From positions 1 to 64,000 of the forward strand of contig JAKCWG010000392.1 in NCBI GenBank assembly GCA_021464415.1: a stretch of DNA of 64,000 nt, written 5' to 3'. This DNA is from Lonicera japonica (taxonomy: Eukaryota > Streptophyta > Magnoliopsida > Dipsacales > Caprifoliaceae). The notes beneath the pieces are model-generated. The model did not search any database. It had not been told where the DNA came from and saw nothing but the letters and a program-made list of their open reading frames with translations. Made by a program: the position numbers and the translations under genes. Positions 22,086-34,805 of the stretch are shown here, in pieces; the stretch's first letter is position 1, and each line of letters starts with the position of its first letter.

Positions 22086-22860
22086 CTAGATGTCACAAGC
22101 TCTAGTCATACCGAATTCACGTCGAATAGTACAAAAGCGGTCATCCGAAAGTGGTTTAGTAAAAATATCCGCAAATTGCGATTCGGTGCCAACGAATTCA
22201 ATATCAACATCACCTTTTTGCACATGATCACGAATAAAATGATATCTTATCTCAATGTGCTTAGTACGTGAGTGTTGTATGGGGTTCTTGGTCAAGCTAA
22301 TAGCACTTGTGTTGTCACATTTTATGGGAATGTGGCTAAGACTAATTCCAAAGTCCTCTAGTTGTTGTTTAATGTATAAAGTTTGTGCACAACAACTTTC
22401 GGCCGCCACATATTCGGCTTTGGCCATTGAAAGGGCCACCGAATTTTGTTTCTTGCTTGACCAAGATACTAGTGCGTGTCCTAGAAAATGACAAGTGCCA
22501 CTAGTGCTTTTCCTATTGATTTTGCAACCGACAAAATCCGCATCGGAATAACTAATTAAGTCAAAGTTATTTTCTCTTGGATACCATAAACCCAATGAGC
22601 TAGTACCGGAAAGATAACGGAATATCCGTTTTATGGCAAGTAAGTGTGATTCTTTAGGATCCGCTTGGAATCGTGCACAAAGACATACACTAAATATAAT
22701 ATCCGGCCTAGATGCCGTCAAATACAATAAACTACCGATCATACCTCGATATTTCTTGATATCCACACTTTTACCTTTTTCGTCTTTATCTAGCTTCAAT
22801 GTTGAACTCATAGGGGTGCTCATGGACTTTGCGCCTTCCATGTCGAATTTCTTCAAAAGT
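22086..22860 (-). pseudogene. Copia RNase H end of pol, fused to LTR by deletion
   Basis: The open frame reads the RT-RNase H linker (LLKKFDMEGAKSMSTPM), the conserved YRGMIGSLLYLTASRPDI block, and a full Ty1/Copia RNase H with SYSDADFVGC, STSGTCHFLG, VALSMAKAEYVAA, KCDNTSAISL and the end motif FADIFTKPL. The RNase H frame is unbroken. The 5' end of the gene is gone: upstream of LLKKF the frame passes at about 22,860 straight into 5' LTR sequence, so the first few residues are LTR-encoded. Confidence 0.85.
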
Positions 22861-22951
22861 GTGGCTATTATCAAAGAACAACCGAGTTAAATAACACAAT
22901 ATTAACTTATTGTAATTATCAAAATAAGATTAATTGACTTTAAGGTCAACA
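22861..22951 (-). repeat. Remnant of the 5' LTR of the Sirevirus-like element
   Basis: About 90 bp nearly identical to 19,791-19,880, ending at the CGTTA target duplication. It marks the left element end on the minus strand and shows that the missing parts were lost by an internal deletion. Confidence 0.85.
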
Positions 22952-22956
22952 CGTTA

Positions 22957-23715
22957 TTTTCTTATCTTAGTGTTATCATACGCATCTCCCCTAAATTCCT
23001 CGATTTTCTCAATTTGTAAGTTATGATCAAGGCCAGCTTTCTCCAAATCAAAATTAACCATTTTAGTTACCCAATATGATTTGTATTCCAACTCCACAGG
23101 CAAATGAAATGGTTTTCCATAAACAATCCAATAGGGAGACATATCTAGAGTTGTTTTATACGCAGTATGGTAAGTTCTAAGTGCGTCGGTTAGTTTTAGC
23201 GATCAATCCTAGCGATTCGGGTTTACCGTTTTCTCTATAATTTGTTTGATATCCCTATTGGCTAGTTCGGCTTGATCGTTAGTTTTGAGGGTTATAAGCG
23301 ATCGATACTTTATGATTTACACCATACTTTTGCATCAAAGATTTAAACGGTTTATTGTAAAAGTGAGTACTGCCATCGTTTATTATTACCTTAAGTGTTC
23401 CAAAACGTGCAAGAATGTGATCTTTTAAGAATTAGATCACAACTTTGTGATCATTTTTCTTACACGCTTGGGCTTCCACCTATTTCGAAACGTAAGCTAA
23501 AACGACTAGTATGTAGAGATTACCGTATGAGGATGGGAATGGTCCTATAAAGTCGATGCCTCAACCATCGAAGATTTGTATCATAAGAATGGGGTTGAGC
23601 AGCATCATGTTCCTCTTGGAGATTCCTCCAAGCATCTGGCATCTCGGGCAGGCTTTATAAAAGTGTTGGGTGTCCTTGAACAACGACGGCCAATACAATC
23701 TGCTTTGTAAAACTT
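22957..23715 (-). pseudogene. Athila integrase core and zinc-binding region
   Basis: Minus strand. 23,561-23,715 encodes the N-terminal zinc-binding segment (VLQSRLYWPSLFKDTQHFYK, then ACPRCQMLGGISKRN). 22,954-23,142 encodes the end of the catalytic domain (SPYWIVYGKPFHLPVELEY). The stretch between holds the DDE core in several frames with stops. Homology ends at about 23,715, where duplicated RLK 3' flank begins (TTAGCTATTGCGTCAGC). Confidence 0.8.
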
Positions 23716-24760
23716 TAGCTATTGCGTCAGCTTTATGGGTCATTATTAATTATTTTCCTCATCTGAGTTATTTTAAAAATTATTTTAGATTTCATAAATA
23801 TAAGAAGGATTTCTTTTAAAGACCATCCATTTCGAAGGGTAAAAAGGGTTAGATAAATGATTTTTTTTCATGAAATTTGGTTGAGAACATTCCTATAATT
23901 AAATAGATCAACTGCACCAAATTTTATCAAAAAATTAAACTGCTTTTAGCTTGAATCTTTGTAATTAAGGATTACATTATTTGATTTAGAATTGGACAGT
24001 ACAATTAAAGAGAAACACATCAAATAAATATCTTCCATCTTGAATTTTTAGAAGATTTTTGTTGCATCTAACTTCTATCAAGCTTCACAGTCCACAATTC
24101 AAATTAAGAAAATGAAAAAGAGGAATAATTATGTTATGTATACTAAAAGAGATCCAATTTATCTTGGTTGCAGGTGAATAAGTATTTAGCATGAAAATCA
24201 CACAAGCTAAGGACAGGAACTAAGGAAGTAAGACTTGGTCCTTCTCTATTATTTTTCGATTCAAATTTTATTTTTTAATAGGGTCCAATTTTGAGGTCTG
24301 AATGAATGAATTTTTTTTATGAAACTTTGTGGATATGATCTATATTCATTATAAAGATCATCTCCACTAAATTTTATGAAAAAAATTCATATGTTCAGTT
24401 TTTCAAGTTAGACCTTATTAAATAAAATTGAACTGAAAAAATAATAGAGAATACTGGTTTTAAGAATGAGTGATTGCCCTACTTCAGCCTTTACTGCCCA
24501 ACCTGAAAGCGAACAACTAATGTGTTCCACTTATTGAGATCCTAAACTATCATTAAATTCTCCCCCATCAACTATCATTTACAAGTTGTCTAAATTTTAC
24601 ATAAAACAAAAATATAAAAGATTGTTGGAGATGCTCTTATGGAGGTTGGGGATGTTAATTAACAAAGTAAAAACTTAATAAAAAATATCTGGGCGTTTGT
24701 CAATAAATTAATAATTTATAATAATATATATATGCATTTTATAATTGGAATTCAAAAACT
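23716..24760. repeat. Duplicated 3' flank of LRR-RLK copy 3
   Basis: Aligns with 10,485-12,060. It has lost a block corresponding to about 11,375-11,907, so only the right end of the Tourist-like MITE remains (24,582-24,645). No coding sequence was seen. Confidence 0.75.
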
Positions 24761-24761
24761 T

Positions 24762-27700
24762 ACTTATGCTCTGCGGCATTAGCTTGAGTAATGTTATTTC
24801 GCAGGATTTTATTGATTGATGCAACTCACGGACAACACTAGTTATGTTAATTCGATCTTGCGCCGACTACATGGAGCATGCTATTCCAATCTTTACCAAA
24901 GAAATCAAAGAGTCCTCTATGTTTTCTTTACTAGCTAGCTTGCAGTTTTAGGTTACCGTCTGAAACTATTATTGATGCATCTTTTTGATATTGTTCAAAA
25001 GCATTGGATCCACAATCTCCATCATGCGGTTTGGATAGGAAATTTTAGCGTCTTTGTGACGGTTATGACCTTCTGGGAATTGAGGATTAGTCGGTCTTTT
25101 CCCTGTTATCATCTCTAATACGAGGATGCCAAAGCTGTAGACATACCCTTTTGTGGATATTTCACCTCCCAGACTGTATGCTGTTAGTTCATATATTTGA
25201 TATGAGTAATACAATATAAGTATAAAAATAAAAATAAAAATGATTAATTATATGTACTAATATATGAAGGACAAAACTAACATTTGTGCAGGAAGGATTA
25301 AGCACACGGCCAAAAGTGCACTAAGAGTTTATTGTATGCGAGGTCGGATATTTTTAGTACCATGCATACTAGAGTAATGGCTGTGATGTGTATAATACAA
25401 ACATATATAGAATGCCAAAAGCCATAAATTAAATTTTAGTGTTGGCTGTGTGAAACTTAGGGATGGCCTTGAATGTAAGAAATCAATATGGAACAAAAAT
25501 CAGAAACAAAACTTAGAAATTAAATATGTTTTGCATATGTTGTGCAATCACCTGGAGCTGTGTATCCAATGGTTCCTCATATTCCAACTGTGCTACTTTG
25601 ATTTGAATTTTAATTGTGTTAAGAAGTAACATTGCATGGCCAAAATCACCTATATGAGCTACCATGTCTCCATCTAGTAAGATATTATTTTGCTTTATAT
25701 CACAATGAACAATGAGCCTTCCGTAATTGTTATGAAGATAATCGAGTGCACAAACCACATTGGTGGCTATATTAACTCTTTGTCAAAGGTTCAAGGTTTG
25801 ATGCTCACTTGGTCCAGCATTTGCTTCTTGACTTGAATGTAGCCACTTCCCTAGACTCTCAATTAGACATTTACTCATAAATTAGAGCTTTAAAATCATT
25901 GCCTTGAAAATCAATACTTGAGCATGAAGTTATGATTTTTATAATGATTCTATGTCTTACATTTCTTAAGGCTTCACACTCGTCGACAAAACTTCGGGAT
26001 GCACCCAGCGAAAAAGGTTAAATACTTTCATAGCTACAACTCTTTCTTCGAGGTTAAGGACTCATTTAATTTGTAGACCGTGCAAAAACTCATAGCACCT
26101 ATTACATTTTCTGAAGATAACCCAATCATGGCTTTGAAAAGATTTTCAGAGGACACATATAGGAATGGTTCCACAGTAAAAGCTCTTGAAGATTTCACAT
26201 TTTGTTTTTTATTAGACCAACAATATAGTGAAGATAACACCACTATTATTACAAAAGCACTCATTTTTTTATAAGATCCAAGGACGCGCGGCACACCTAG
26301 ATAGTTATAGATAAGATACCACCACAAAGTCTTTTTTCCCACAGTTGAATTAGCGCTTGCATTTTTGAAAGATCCTTTAGTTGGGACATTGCCCTTGAAA
26401 TCATTATAGGACAAATTTAGATTCATCAAGGAAATAATCTCCAAGAATTTTGGAATTTGGCATAACAAGTTGTTGTGAGAAAAATATAGAACTTGAATCC
26501 TTTTTAAAGAACTCAATGATGAAGGAATTACACCTTGGAAAAAGTTTCCATCCAAGTAAAGGTTTTAAAGGTCAACGCAACTTCCAAGAGTATTTGGAAT
26601 TTCACTTGACAGTTTATTTTCCAATACATCAAATACTAAGGCTCCGTTTGATTGCAAAGATAGAAAAAGAAAATAAATTTAGTTAGTTTGTGTGAAAAGA
26701 TAGAAAATAAGGTAAGAGATGTTACTCATTTTATGAGTATATATCCTCCATCCTTTTATATTTTTGTTGAAAAATTTTTACTCACCATCAAGCAAAGAAA
26801 ATTTCTTCATGGAAAAACTTAAAAATCAAGAGGATATCACATCCATCACTCAACTTATTTTCTATCTTTTCATCAAAACTAACTCAATTTATTTTCTTTT
26901 TCCACTTTGCAATCAAACGGAGCCTAATAAATTTATCAATTTACCAATCTCTATAGACAGACAAATTTACCAATTTGGATAAGGTAGAAATACAAAAAAA
27001 TTCCTGAGGTATGGTTCCGGTAAAATTATTTTGAGAAAGATCTAATAGTATCAATTTCTAACAATTTATGACACTTGAGGGTATTTGACCTTGTAAAGAA
27101 TTATCAAACAATAGAAGCTCAGTCAATATCGAAAGGTTTCTTATGGATATTGGAAGTTCTCCTAACAACATGTTGCTATTAAGTCCTAATCTCTCTAACT
27201 TCCAAAGACTACCTATTTTAGTCGGAATAGAGCCCGTGAGGTCATTATTCATTAGTGTTAATTGAGTCATCCCACAAGGACGTCACATATCCAAAAAGGG
27301 ATTCTTCTGAATATTTGATTTCCTGCAATCAAAAGATAGTAAAGTTGTGTTGAGAAATTGTTGACTTTGTATGGTAATGCTCCTTTTAGTTTGTTATATC
27401 ACAGTTCTACAACTTGCAAATTACTGGAGCTCGCAAGAGAACTAATAAAATTCATTTCATTAAGTTCCCCCCACCAAGATTATTTGTGCCAAAACTTAAA
27501 TGGCTAAGGTTTTTTAGTGTTCCAAAATCTACTGAGATCTTCCCGGTAAAATTGTTGATGGCCAGGTTAATATATCTTACTTTTGTAGCATTAGAAAAGG
27601 AGAGCAGAAGGGGGCCAGTGAATTGATTATTCCCTAATTGCAAATGTTCTAGAAGAGGAAACATCAAGCCTAATTTTGCTGGAAGAGTACCATGGAATTG

Positions 27701-28456
27701 ATTATCTGAAGCAGAGAAAAGATTTATGAGAGAAAGATTTTATATAGATGGAGGGATCACAACTGAGAATTGATTGGCACCCAAAGTAAGCTAACTCATG
27801 TTTTTCAATTCACTTATGGAATCTGGAAGAGTTCCTACCAAGTTATTGCTGACAAAAGAAGAGCTTTCAAAGGAAGTGAGATTGCCAATGGAGTTAGATA
27901 TCTCTCCCGTTAAATTATTAAAATGAAGCCATAAGCTCGTGAGCTTCAACAACCACCCAAGATCTTTTGGAATGTTTCCTATCAATTTATTGTTAGCTAG
28001 TGCAAAGAATAAGAGGTTGGAGCAGTGAGATATGTTGATTGGAATTTCACCCTCAAATGAGTTAGCCCGTAAATGTAGCTGTTGCAATATTGATAAGCAA
28101 CCAACTTCAGGAGAGATTTCTCCTCCAAGTGTGTTGTTAACATGCCGAAGCTCCGTGAAGAAGCTCATATTTCCTATGCAAGGAGACAGAGCCCACAAAG
28201 CCTTTTGATGTGAGATTTAAGACATGACTTGTTCAGGATGGTCATTGCATGTAACACCATCCAATTGACAGAAATGGAAAGAATCGTTCCACGAACTGAG
28301 AGTCCCATAAGGATAACATGGCAACATGATCCACTTCGTTTCCACCACTATTAGCAGTGGTTTCGAGTAGGGAAAAAGTTCTTTTTGAAGGCATATGGTG
28401 AGAAAGAAGAAGAATATGGTATGGAAATTAAATGAGGGGAATGATCTTAAACACAT
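24762..28456 (-). pseudogene. LRR receptor-like kinase, subfamily XII type (copy 3), broken
   Basis: Minus strand from ATG 28,456. It shows a signal peptide (MCLRSFPSFNFH...), LRR cap (WNDSFHFCQLDGVTCND), LRRs (28,198-27,058 in several frames), further LRRs (26,555-26,430), a degraded transmembrane region (about 26,250), and the kinase. The kinase carries VHCDIKQNNILL and IGDFG at 25,513-25,758; HCD instead of HRD marks a non-RD kinase, usual for subfamily XII immune receptors. An intron (about 25,215-25,550) separates the last exon with EISTKGYVYSFGILVLEMITG. At least six frameshifts or deletions, one removing about 12 residues before the LRR cap, and a MITE at 26,640-26,924 disable it. It was ancestrally a plasma-membrane pattern-recognition-type receptor. 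Confidence 0.88.
26640..26924. mobile_element. Tourist-like MITE with TAA target duplication
   Basis: 285 bp with perfect terminal inverted repeats GGCTCCGTTTGATTGCAAAG, flanked by TAA (26,637-26,639 and 26,925-26,927). This fits PIF/Harbinger-derived MITEs. It lies inside the LRR-coding part of RLK copy 3. Confidence 0.88.
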
Positions 28457-28559
28457 TTTGGTATTCTAATGTAAGCTAGGAGGGTTTATGATCTTCTAAT
28501 TCTCTTTCTCTCCTTTGTGTGCTTTGAATAAATAGAATTCTTTTGGCTAATAATAAATA

Positions 28560-28690
28560 CTGTTAAGCATGATATTCATTGCGATTCCTTCTCCTAACAG
28601 CTTAAGCATTTGGGAGAAATGGTTCCTAACATGGTATCATAGCTTAACTCTTTGGGAGGTGCCAAGGTCCATCTCCCATCTTGAATTTGT
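28560..28690 (+). mobile_element. Fragment of an LTR with primer binding site
   Basis: TGTTAAGCATGATATTCATTGCG to CCTAACA, followed directly by TGGTATCATAGC, a one-base variant of the tRNA-Met primer binding site (about 28,636-28,647). It sits in the RLK copy 3 upstream region, where the paralogous flank at about 57,710 lacks it. The remainder of the element is absent. Confidence 0.5.
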
Positions 28691-31058
28691 TTGAATTTCT
28701 GCAACTCCAATTAATTTAACTTTTGCATAATTTTACTTCAATTTTATAAGGCTAACAATTTAATATATAATATAATTATTACGAGGGATTTCTGCAACTC
28801 CAATTAATTTAACTTGTGTATGCATTTAATATATAATAATGATCTAATCTAAAGGATAAACCAGTGAATTATGAAGTTGAGAAAAAAATAATATTTTATA
28901 CACGGTATAAGTTGAACATTCCTCATATTATCCATGTGTAACAAAATTTCACAAGATTTTAAATGCATTAAGAGATAGAGTCAGTCTCAATATGTATACT
29001 TCTAATATGCATGTTCTTGGACAGTTTTAGTCGCAGCCGAATAGCCCACAACTCAGCCATAAATAAGGGTATTTATTTAACACCCTTCACTCACCACCAT
29101 ACTCCTCTAGCTCTATGCCCCCTCTTCCCACATCTCCAACTCACTCTCTAAAATACTCCTCTTTGAATTTTATTATTATTTTTTTCCCTTTTTTGGGTTT
29201 TTTTTTTGATATAATATTTTTTTATTTCTTTTTCCTTTTGCGTTTTGATTTTTAACTAATAATTTTACTAATTGAATAGATAAAAGCGGAGCAAAACTAA
29301 GGGAACATAAATCAGATATACATTTTTTTTCTTATTTTAATGCTTTTTAAGATTACACTAACTTTAATGTAATTACGTGCCAAATTTACAAAAAAAAATT
29401 AAATTTATCATAGCATTTAGTATACCTATTTTGAAAAAAAAATTCTCTAAAATCTAGCTCATTTATTAAAAAAAAATTGGATTTTTTATTTTTAACTAAT
29501 AATTTTTTTTAATAGTTTTACTAACGGAGTAGATAAAGGTCGAGCGAAGCTAAAGGAATCATAGCTCATATAAACCTTTTTCTAATTAATTGTTAAAGGG
29601 ATTCATAAATAACTAAAATTATTTTAAAAGTAGGGACTCATAATTAATCCTAAAATAGATACAAACCCTAGCATGATCAATAAACATTACTTCTATTAAA
29701 AGCTGCGCGCAACTGATTTTAACAGGTCTAATAGGTCACCCAAATTCGTTATGGTTGAATCTGTAAGTAATCATATTCGTTAACATTATGTGTTAAACTA
29801 GTGAATCTGACAACAACCTGTATTCGTTAAGGAATTACTCATTAATTTATAACTTCATGCTTGCTACCATATAATGTGTGATTCTATCTGGTCTACCACC
29901 CATTGCTCGCGCGACCTTAGCCTTTTAAACTACATGAACATTATTACACTCACATATATGACCCTCAAGAAGATGAAATTAAGTCATACGGACATTGAAA
30001 AATGGACAAATGAGATTATGTTACTAAATTCAACTCATTCAAAAATGTTGGAAACAAAGATGACGGGATAAATCAAATAGAAGACTGATTTATCAATTAA
30101 AACTAGTTAACGGCGGGATGTAAGCACAAAGAAAATAAAATATATGGTGCAAATTTAAAATTTTCCTTTTAAAAATTGAATGTGTTGTCAACTTTTTTTT
30201 TTTCATTATTGATGCCACAAATATAAAACTTCATACAAAAATTAAATAAATTTAACACTATTCTCTTAAAAATATCACACAGAAATCTTTGGATCAAAAC
30301 AAGCAACCAGTTGGCATGAAGATTAATTGTTGTGGTAAAGTTGTGAATTTCGAACATTGATTTTAAATTTAACAGTTTAAATTTGAGTTCTTGGCAGACA
30401 AAGTATTTTTCTCTCTCGAAGACTATTAATATAAAATAATTTTAACTGTCCAATTTAAAATTAATGTTTCTACATTTCATAACTTTCGGTCATTGTGTTT
30501 GGGGTGAACACCCATCCGAACAAGTACTTTCCATAGTTCAAAACATGACCAACAATAGTGTATATTTATGTTTTGCGTAAAATAAAAATATGTAAAATTT
30601 CCGTGCTCCATCACTCTTTTAAATTTAACTTTTGTATAAAATTGATGTGTAAAATACGTCCCAAGTTGATTTTTCTTTCCTCAATTTAACTTTTGTGTAA
30701 ACTTGTTTACACTAACATGACAACTTTTTCTTTCTACAATTTTTTTTATAAAATTTTAAAATGTACATATATTTTAATAAAAATTATAGATCTAAAAGTT
30801 ACTCATCAAAACCAACAAATCAAGATACATTGTTATTATACATAGACTAAAATTGAAGAAAAAATGATTAAAAATTACATAAAATGACATCCAACATATA
30901 TTACTATATATCTTATTGATTCATTCAAAATTTATACAAAAGTTTAAAAAGGTACTATTAAAACATATTATTTTAGATTTCAAATTTTGTATATAAGCAT
31001 CTTGACACATATACATTAAAAAAATAAAAAAATAAAAAAATAAAAAAATAAAAAAATA

Positions 31059-31110
<52 letters not shown>

Positions 31111-31900
31111 TAAATAAATAAATAATTACACAACAGTTCGCTCTCAATGCCAACTTTAGAGAGCCACATTATTCCACAAGTTTGCTATAATGACCATTCC
31201 ATGCAAAGACTTGAAAGTCTACGTCAACCGTACCATAGTCATGCACCAATACTTTCTTATCTTAAAACATGTTTAGAACACGTGCGATTCGCATTATTTG
31301 TATGACTTATTTTATCCGTATAAATAATTAAATTAATTATAATTTGAAATAATGATAATTATTTTTAAAATAATATAATTTTTATTAACGAAAGTTTTAT
31401 ACAGTTAATGAATTAAACAATAAGGGAACACATGAGAAACTAAAAATTACCCATGGTCATGACATTTATTCAAATTTTCAAAAATTTCTTTGTCATATTT
31501 CTAGCAATTAGATTAGCTAACGTAATTCTATGCAAGTGTATAAGTATATATCTTCGCATATAGAATATTTATAGTTGAAAATGTCTTAGGAGGAGATTAA
31601 AAAATAGACTTAATAAATGCAAGAAATAGATGTATCTAATAAAAATGTAGTAGAATAAATGAAAAGTATAATTATATAAAATAACAAAAAAATTATAAGG
31701 CATATAAATAAAAGTTTTGATAAATGAATAATTACATGAAAAATTTGAAAATACAATATATTAAGAGAATATGTGAAATATATATATATATAAGATAAAT
31801 GACGCTCAGTTATTATTGACACATGGCAAGCTCTCATTAAAAAAAAGAATTTAACTTTTATTATTATATGTGATTATTTCCTTGAAAACCACTTCACCAC
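28691..31900. other. Intergenic AT-rich DNA upstream of the CrRLK1L gene
   Basis: 28,730-28,960 is homologous to 58,070-58,300, part of the RLK-cluster duplication. 31,015-31,110 is an (AAAAAAT)n plus (AAT)n microsatellite. No coding region or RNA gene is supported; the 65-82 residue frames here are low complexity. Confidence 0.55.
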
Positions 31901-31949
31901 TACTCTATCTTGTGTATCCACCATTACAACTCTAATCTTCATACCCAAA
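31780..31949 (+). promoter_or_regulatory. Probable core promoter and 5' UTR of the CrRLK1L gene
   Basis: A TATATATATATATAAG run at 31,778-31,793 lies about 155 bp upstream of the ATG, followed by a pyrimidine-rich leader with short CT and CCA stretches. Position is the only support. Confidence 0.35.
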
Positions 31950-34165
31950 ATGTTGACCTTAATTCTATTTCTCTCCTCCTTCCTCCACCTCCTTACTACC
32001 ACCATCACCGCCAACAATGCGCCGCCCGATTATTACCTCCTCAACTGTGGGACAGACTACAACACCACGTCAATGGATGGCCGGAGTTGGGAAGGCAACA
32101 CCGGCTTCAAATTCGCACCGGCGAACACAGAATCCGTTTTCACATCCTCCAGAGCCTCGGACCAAACCAACTCCGTCCCCGAAGTCCCCTACATGACTGC
32201 CCTCATATTTCAAAACTCTACATTCACCTACTCCTTCCCTCTCGCGCCTGGCCCCAAATTTCTCCGCCTCTACTTCTACCCTGCCACCTACTCCGCCCTC
32301 GAAAAATCCACTTCCTTCTTTAACGTCACCGCCAATGACTACACTCTCGTTGAAAACTTCAATCCTTTTTTCACCGTTAGCAGTTTAAAACAAGACTCAA
32401 TTATCAAAGAGTTTGTACTCCAAGTTAGTGACCGCCGCTCACTCAACTTAACCTTTTCACCCTCACCGAACTCATATGCCTTCATTAATGGAATCGAAAT
32501 AATTCCAATTCCGGATAATTACTATATCCGTGGTTTGGATAATCCAATACCATATGTAGGAGGGATGACACCTTTTTATATTGATAAGACCACCGCCCTC
32601 GAAGCTCTTTACCGGTTCAACGTTGGTGGGAACAATATTCAGGTGACAGAGGATACCGGAATGTTCCGTTCATGGGTAAAAGACGACGATTTTTTATTAG
32701 GTGGAATCTTAGGGTTTACGCCTCACCGAAATATTCCAATCTTTTACACGTCTGAAACGCCGAATTACAGTGCACCTGACATTGTTTACACTACAGCCAG
32801 AACCATGACCAACGACAGCTTACGGTACAACATGACTTGGATATTCCCGGTTGATGCTGGTTTTAATTACCTGCTTCGACTCTACTTTTGTGAGTTCCAA
32901 ATGGAGATCACCAAAATTAATCAACGGACATTCAACATATATATCAATAATCAGACGGCGGAGGTGGAAGCTGATGTCATTGCTTGGAGTAGCGGAAATG
33001 GAATTCCAGTTTACAGAGAATACCTAGTGAGGGTCCACGATGAGACAAATAATAGCCGTGGTAGCCTCGCCGGCGATTATTTGTGGCTCTCAATGAGCCC
33101 CAATATGAGGACCCACCCTCAGTACGGCAATGCCATTTTAAACGGCTTGGAGATCTTCAAATTGAACAAATCCGACGGTAGCCTTGCCGGTCCCAATCAC
33201 GAATTAAAAATCGCCACTCAGTCACCGCTGGGGAAAGCAAAGATGATTTTCGGCATTATCGGCCGTGTTCTCGGCAGCATAACCGTGATCTCAATTTTAG
33301 TATTTTTTGTTTTCCGACCCCGGAGGATTGTAAAAAGCTACGCCATGTCATCGCACGAGCCATCGGGTTTATGCCGGCGATTTTCACTTGCAGAGATAAA
33401 ATCAGCCACCAGAAACTTTGATGACAACTTTGTGATTGGTAAAGGAGGATTTGGTAACGTGTATAAGGGGTACATAGACGATGGTGCGACTACAGTTGCG
33501 ATCAAACGATTGAACCCTGCATCAAATCAAGGGGTCCGAGAATTCGAGACGGAAATCGAGTTACTGTCGAAGCTACGTCACGTCCATTTGGTATCTCTGA
33601 TTGGCTACTGTGATGAAAATGGAGAGATGGTATTGGTTTATGATTACATGGCAAATGGGACCCTCCGTGATCATCTTTACAAGACCAACAGGTCTCCTTT
33701 GACGTGGAAGCAAAGACTTCAAATTTGTATTGGTTCTGCACGTGGGCTGGATTATCTTCATACAAGTGCAAAGCCTATGATCATTCACCGCGACATCAAG
33801 TCTACCAACATTTTACTGGATGAGAAATTTGTGGCCAAGGTGTCCGATTTTGGATTATCCAAGATAGGGCCCGCTAACGTGTCTCACACCCACGTTAGCA
33901 CTGCTGTCAAGGGTAGTTTCGGGTATTTGGATCCAGAGTACTACAAACGTCAACAATTGACTGATAAATCTGACGTGTACTCTTTTGGGGTAGTTTTGTT
34001 CGAAGTGTTGTGTGGTAGGGCCGCGATTATTCCAGAGTTGCCTTGGGAGCAGGTGAACTTGGCCGAATGGGCCCAAAAGTCTTACAAAAAAGGAAAGCTG
34101 AAGAAGATTATTGATCCTCATCTAAAGGGTGAGATTGCACCGGAATGTTTGGCTAAGTTCGGGGA
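31950..34165 (+). pseudogene. CrRLK1L (FERONIA-family) receptor kinase, 5' part; split by Copia
   Basis: The single exon encodes a signal peptide (residues 1-22), a malectin-like ectodomain (about 27-405; starts DYYLLNCG, includes YIRGLDNPIPYVGG and YNMTWIFPVDAGFNYLLRLYFCEF), a transmembrane helix (about 430-452, IFGIIGRVLGSITVISILVF) and a Ser/Thr kinase from about 490. Kinase landmarks are GKGGFGNVYKG, VAIKRLN, HRDIKSTNILLD (an RD kinase), DFGLSK and GSFGYLDPEYYKRQQLTDKS. These plasma-membrane receptors bind RALF peptides and cell-wall pectin, and control growth and wall integrity. At 34,165 (target GGGGA) a Copia LTR begins; the frame adds ten LTR-encoded residues and stops at 34,199. The gene continues at 40,529. 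Apart from the insertion I see no other break, so the split is recent. Confidence 0.93.
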
Positions 34166-34767
34166 TGTTGGAGTTTATGTGTATTTTAAAGAAAAATAAA
34201 ACCAAGACAAAATGATTTATTGTGTTGTGATGTTATCCCAAGTCCCACATAGGAGAGATATAAAACCTTTCATGGGTTTATAAATGGAAGAATTTGCTTA
34301 AGGGCTTGAGCCCTTTGGGCATTAGACTTTTGTGCTATTGGGTGAGGACTTGGATGAATGTGGTTCTCCACACGCGCGCCGACCGACCCGGTCCGGTCCG
34401 GGCTCGGGCTTTGGGCTTGTCTTGTGTAGTGTAGTGTATTAAATTTTTATACAAAATACATTTAAATAATTTTATTTATTAAATTAAATAAATAAACATT
34501 GCTCCCAACACCTTTCCGAATACTCCCCCTTGCTGTTCTTTTGACTTTGAAACCAAACATGCATTTTCTTTGAAGACTTTCTTGGTTTCTTCCACCCAAC
34601 ACCTTTCCGAATTCTCCCCTTGCTGTTCTTTTGACTTTGAAACCAAACATGCATTTTCTTTGAAGACTTTCTTGGTTTCTCCTTAGTTTTGAAAAAAAAA
34701 TAAAAAAAAAAAAGGTTCGGCCAATTTATATAGCAATTGTGTCTTCGGCAGACATAATTCTTCTCTC

Positions 34768-34805
<38 letters not shown>

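Larger units (their letters stand above)
18443..22951 (-). mobile_element. Sirevirus-like Copia element, internally deleted, nested in Athila
   Basis: Minus orientation. A complete 3' LTR (18,443-19,880) with a polypurine tract, a third ORF in the env position (20,215-21,378) and the RNase H end of pol (22,086-22,860) are present. Pol then runs directly into the first 90 or so bases of the 5' LTR (about 22,861-22,951). Gag, integrase, most of RT and most of the 5' LTR are deleted. The flanking CGCTA (18,438-18,442) and CGTTA (22,952-22,956) are a target duplication with one change. Long LTRs, an extra ORF after pol and an LTR end with TTCACCCCCCTCTAGGG on the minus strand fit Sireviruses. Confidence 0.8.
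13092..23715 (-). mobile_element. Athila-like Ty3 retrotransposon, 5'-truncated, with nested elements
   Basis: Minus orientation. The 3' LTR is at 13,092-14,711 with a purine tract at 14,712-14,726. Then follow, upstream in element order, a degraded ORF in the env position (16,020-17,600), the integrase C-terminus (18,130-18,437), and the integrase core and zinc-binding region (22,957-23,715). RNase H, RT, gag and the 5' LTR are missing; the break at about 23,715 joins duplicated RLK flank. Integrase residues such as SPYWIVYGKPFHLPVELEY are characteristic of the Athila lineage. Two younger insertions sit inside: a Cassandra solo LTR (17,037-17,381) and a Copia element (18,443-22,951). Confidence 0.75.

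Noticed and set aside
30921..31169. 82-residue minus frame with poly-Ile
   Set aside because: Produced by an (AAT)n microsatellite.
33502..34121. Minus-strand frames of 71-89 residues over the CrRLK1L kinase
   Set aside because: Shadows of the strongly conserved plus-strand kinase exon.
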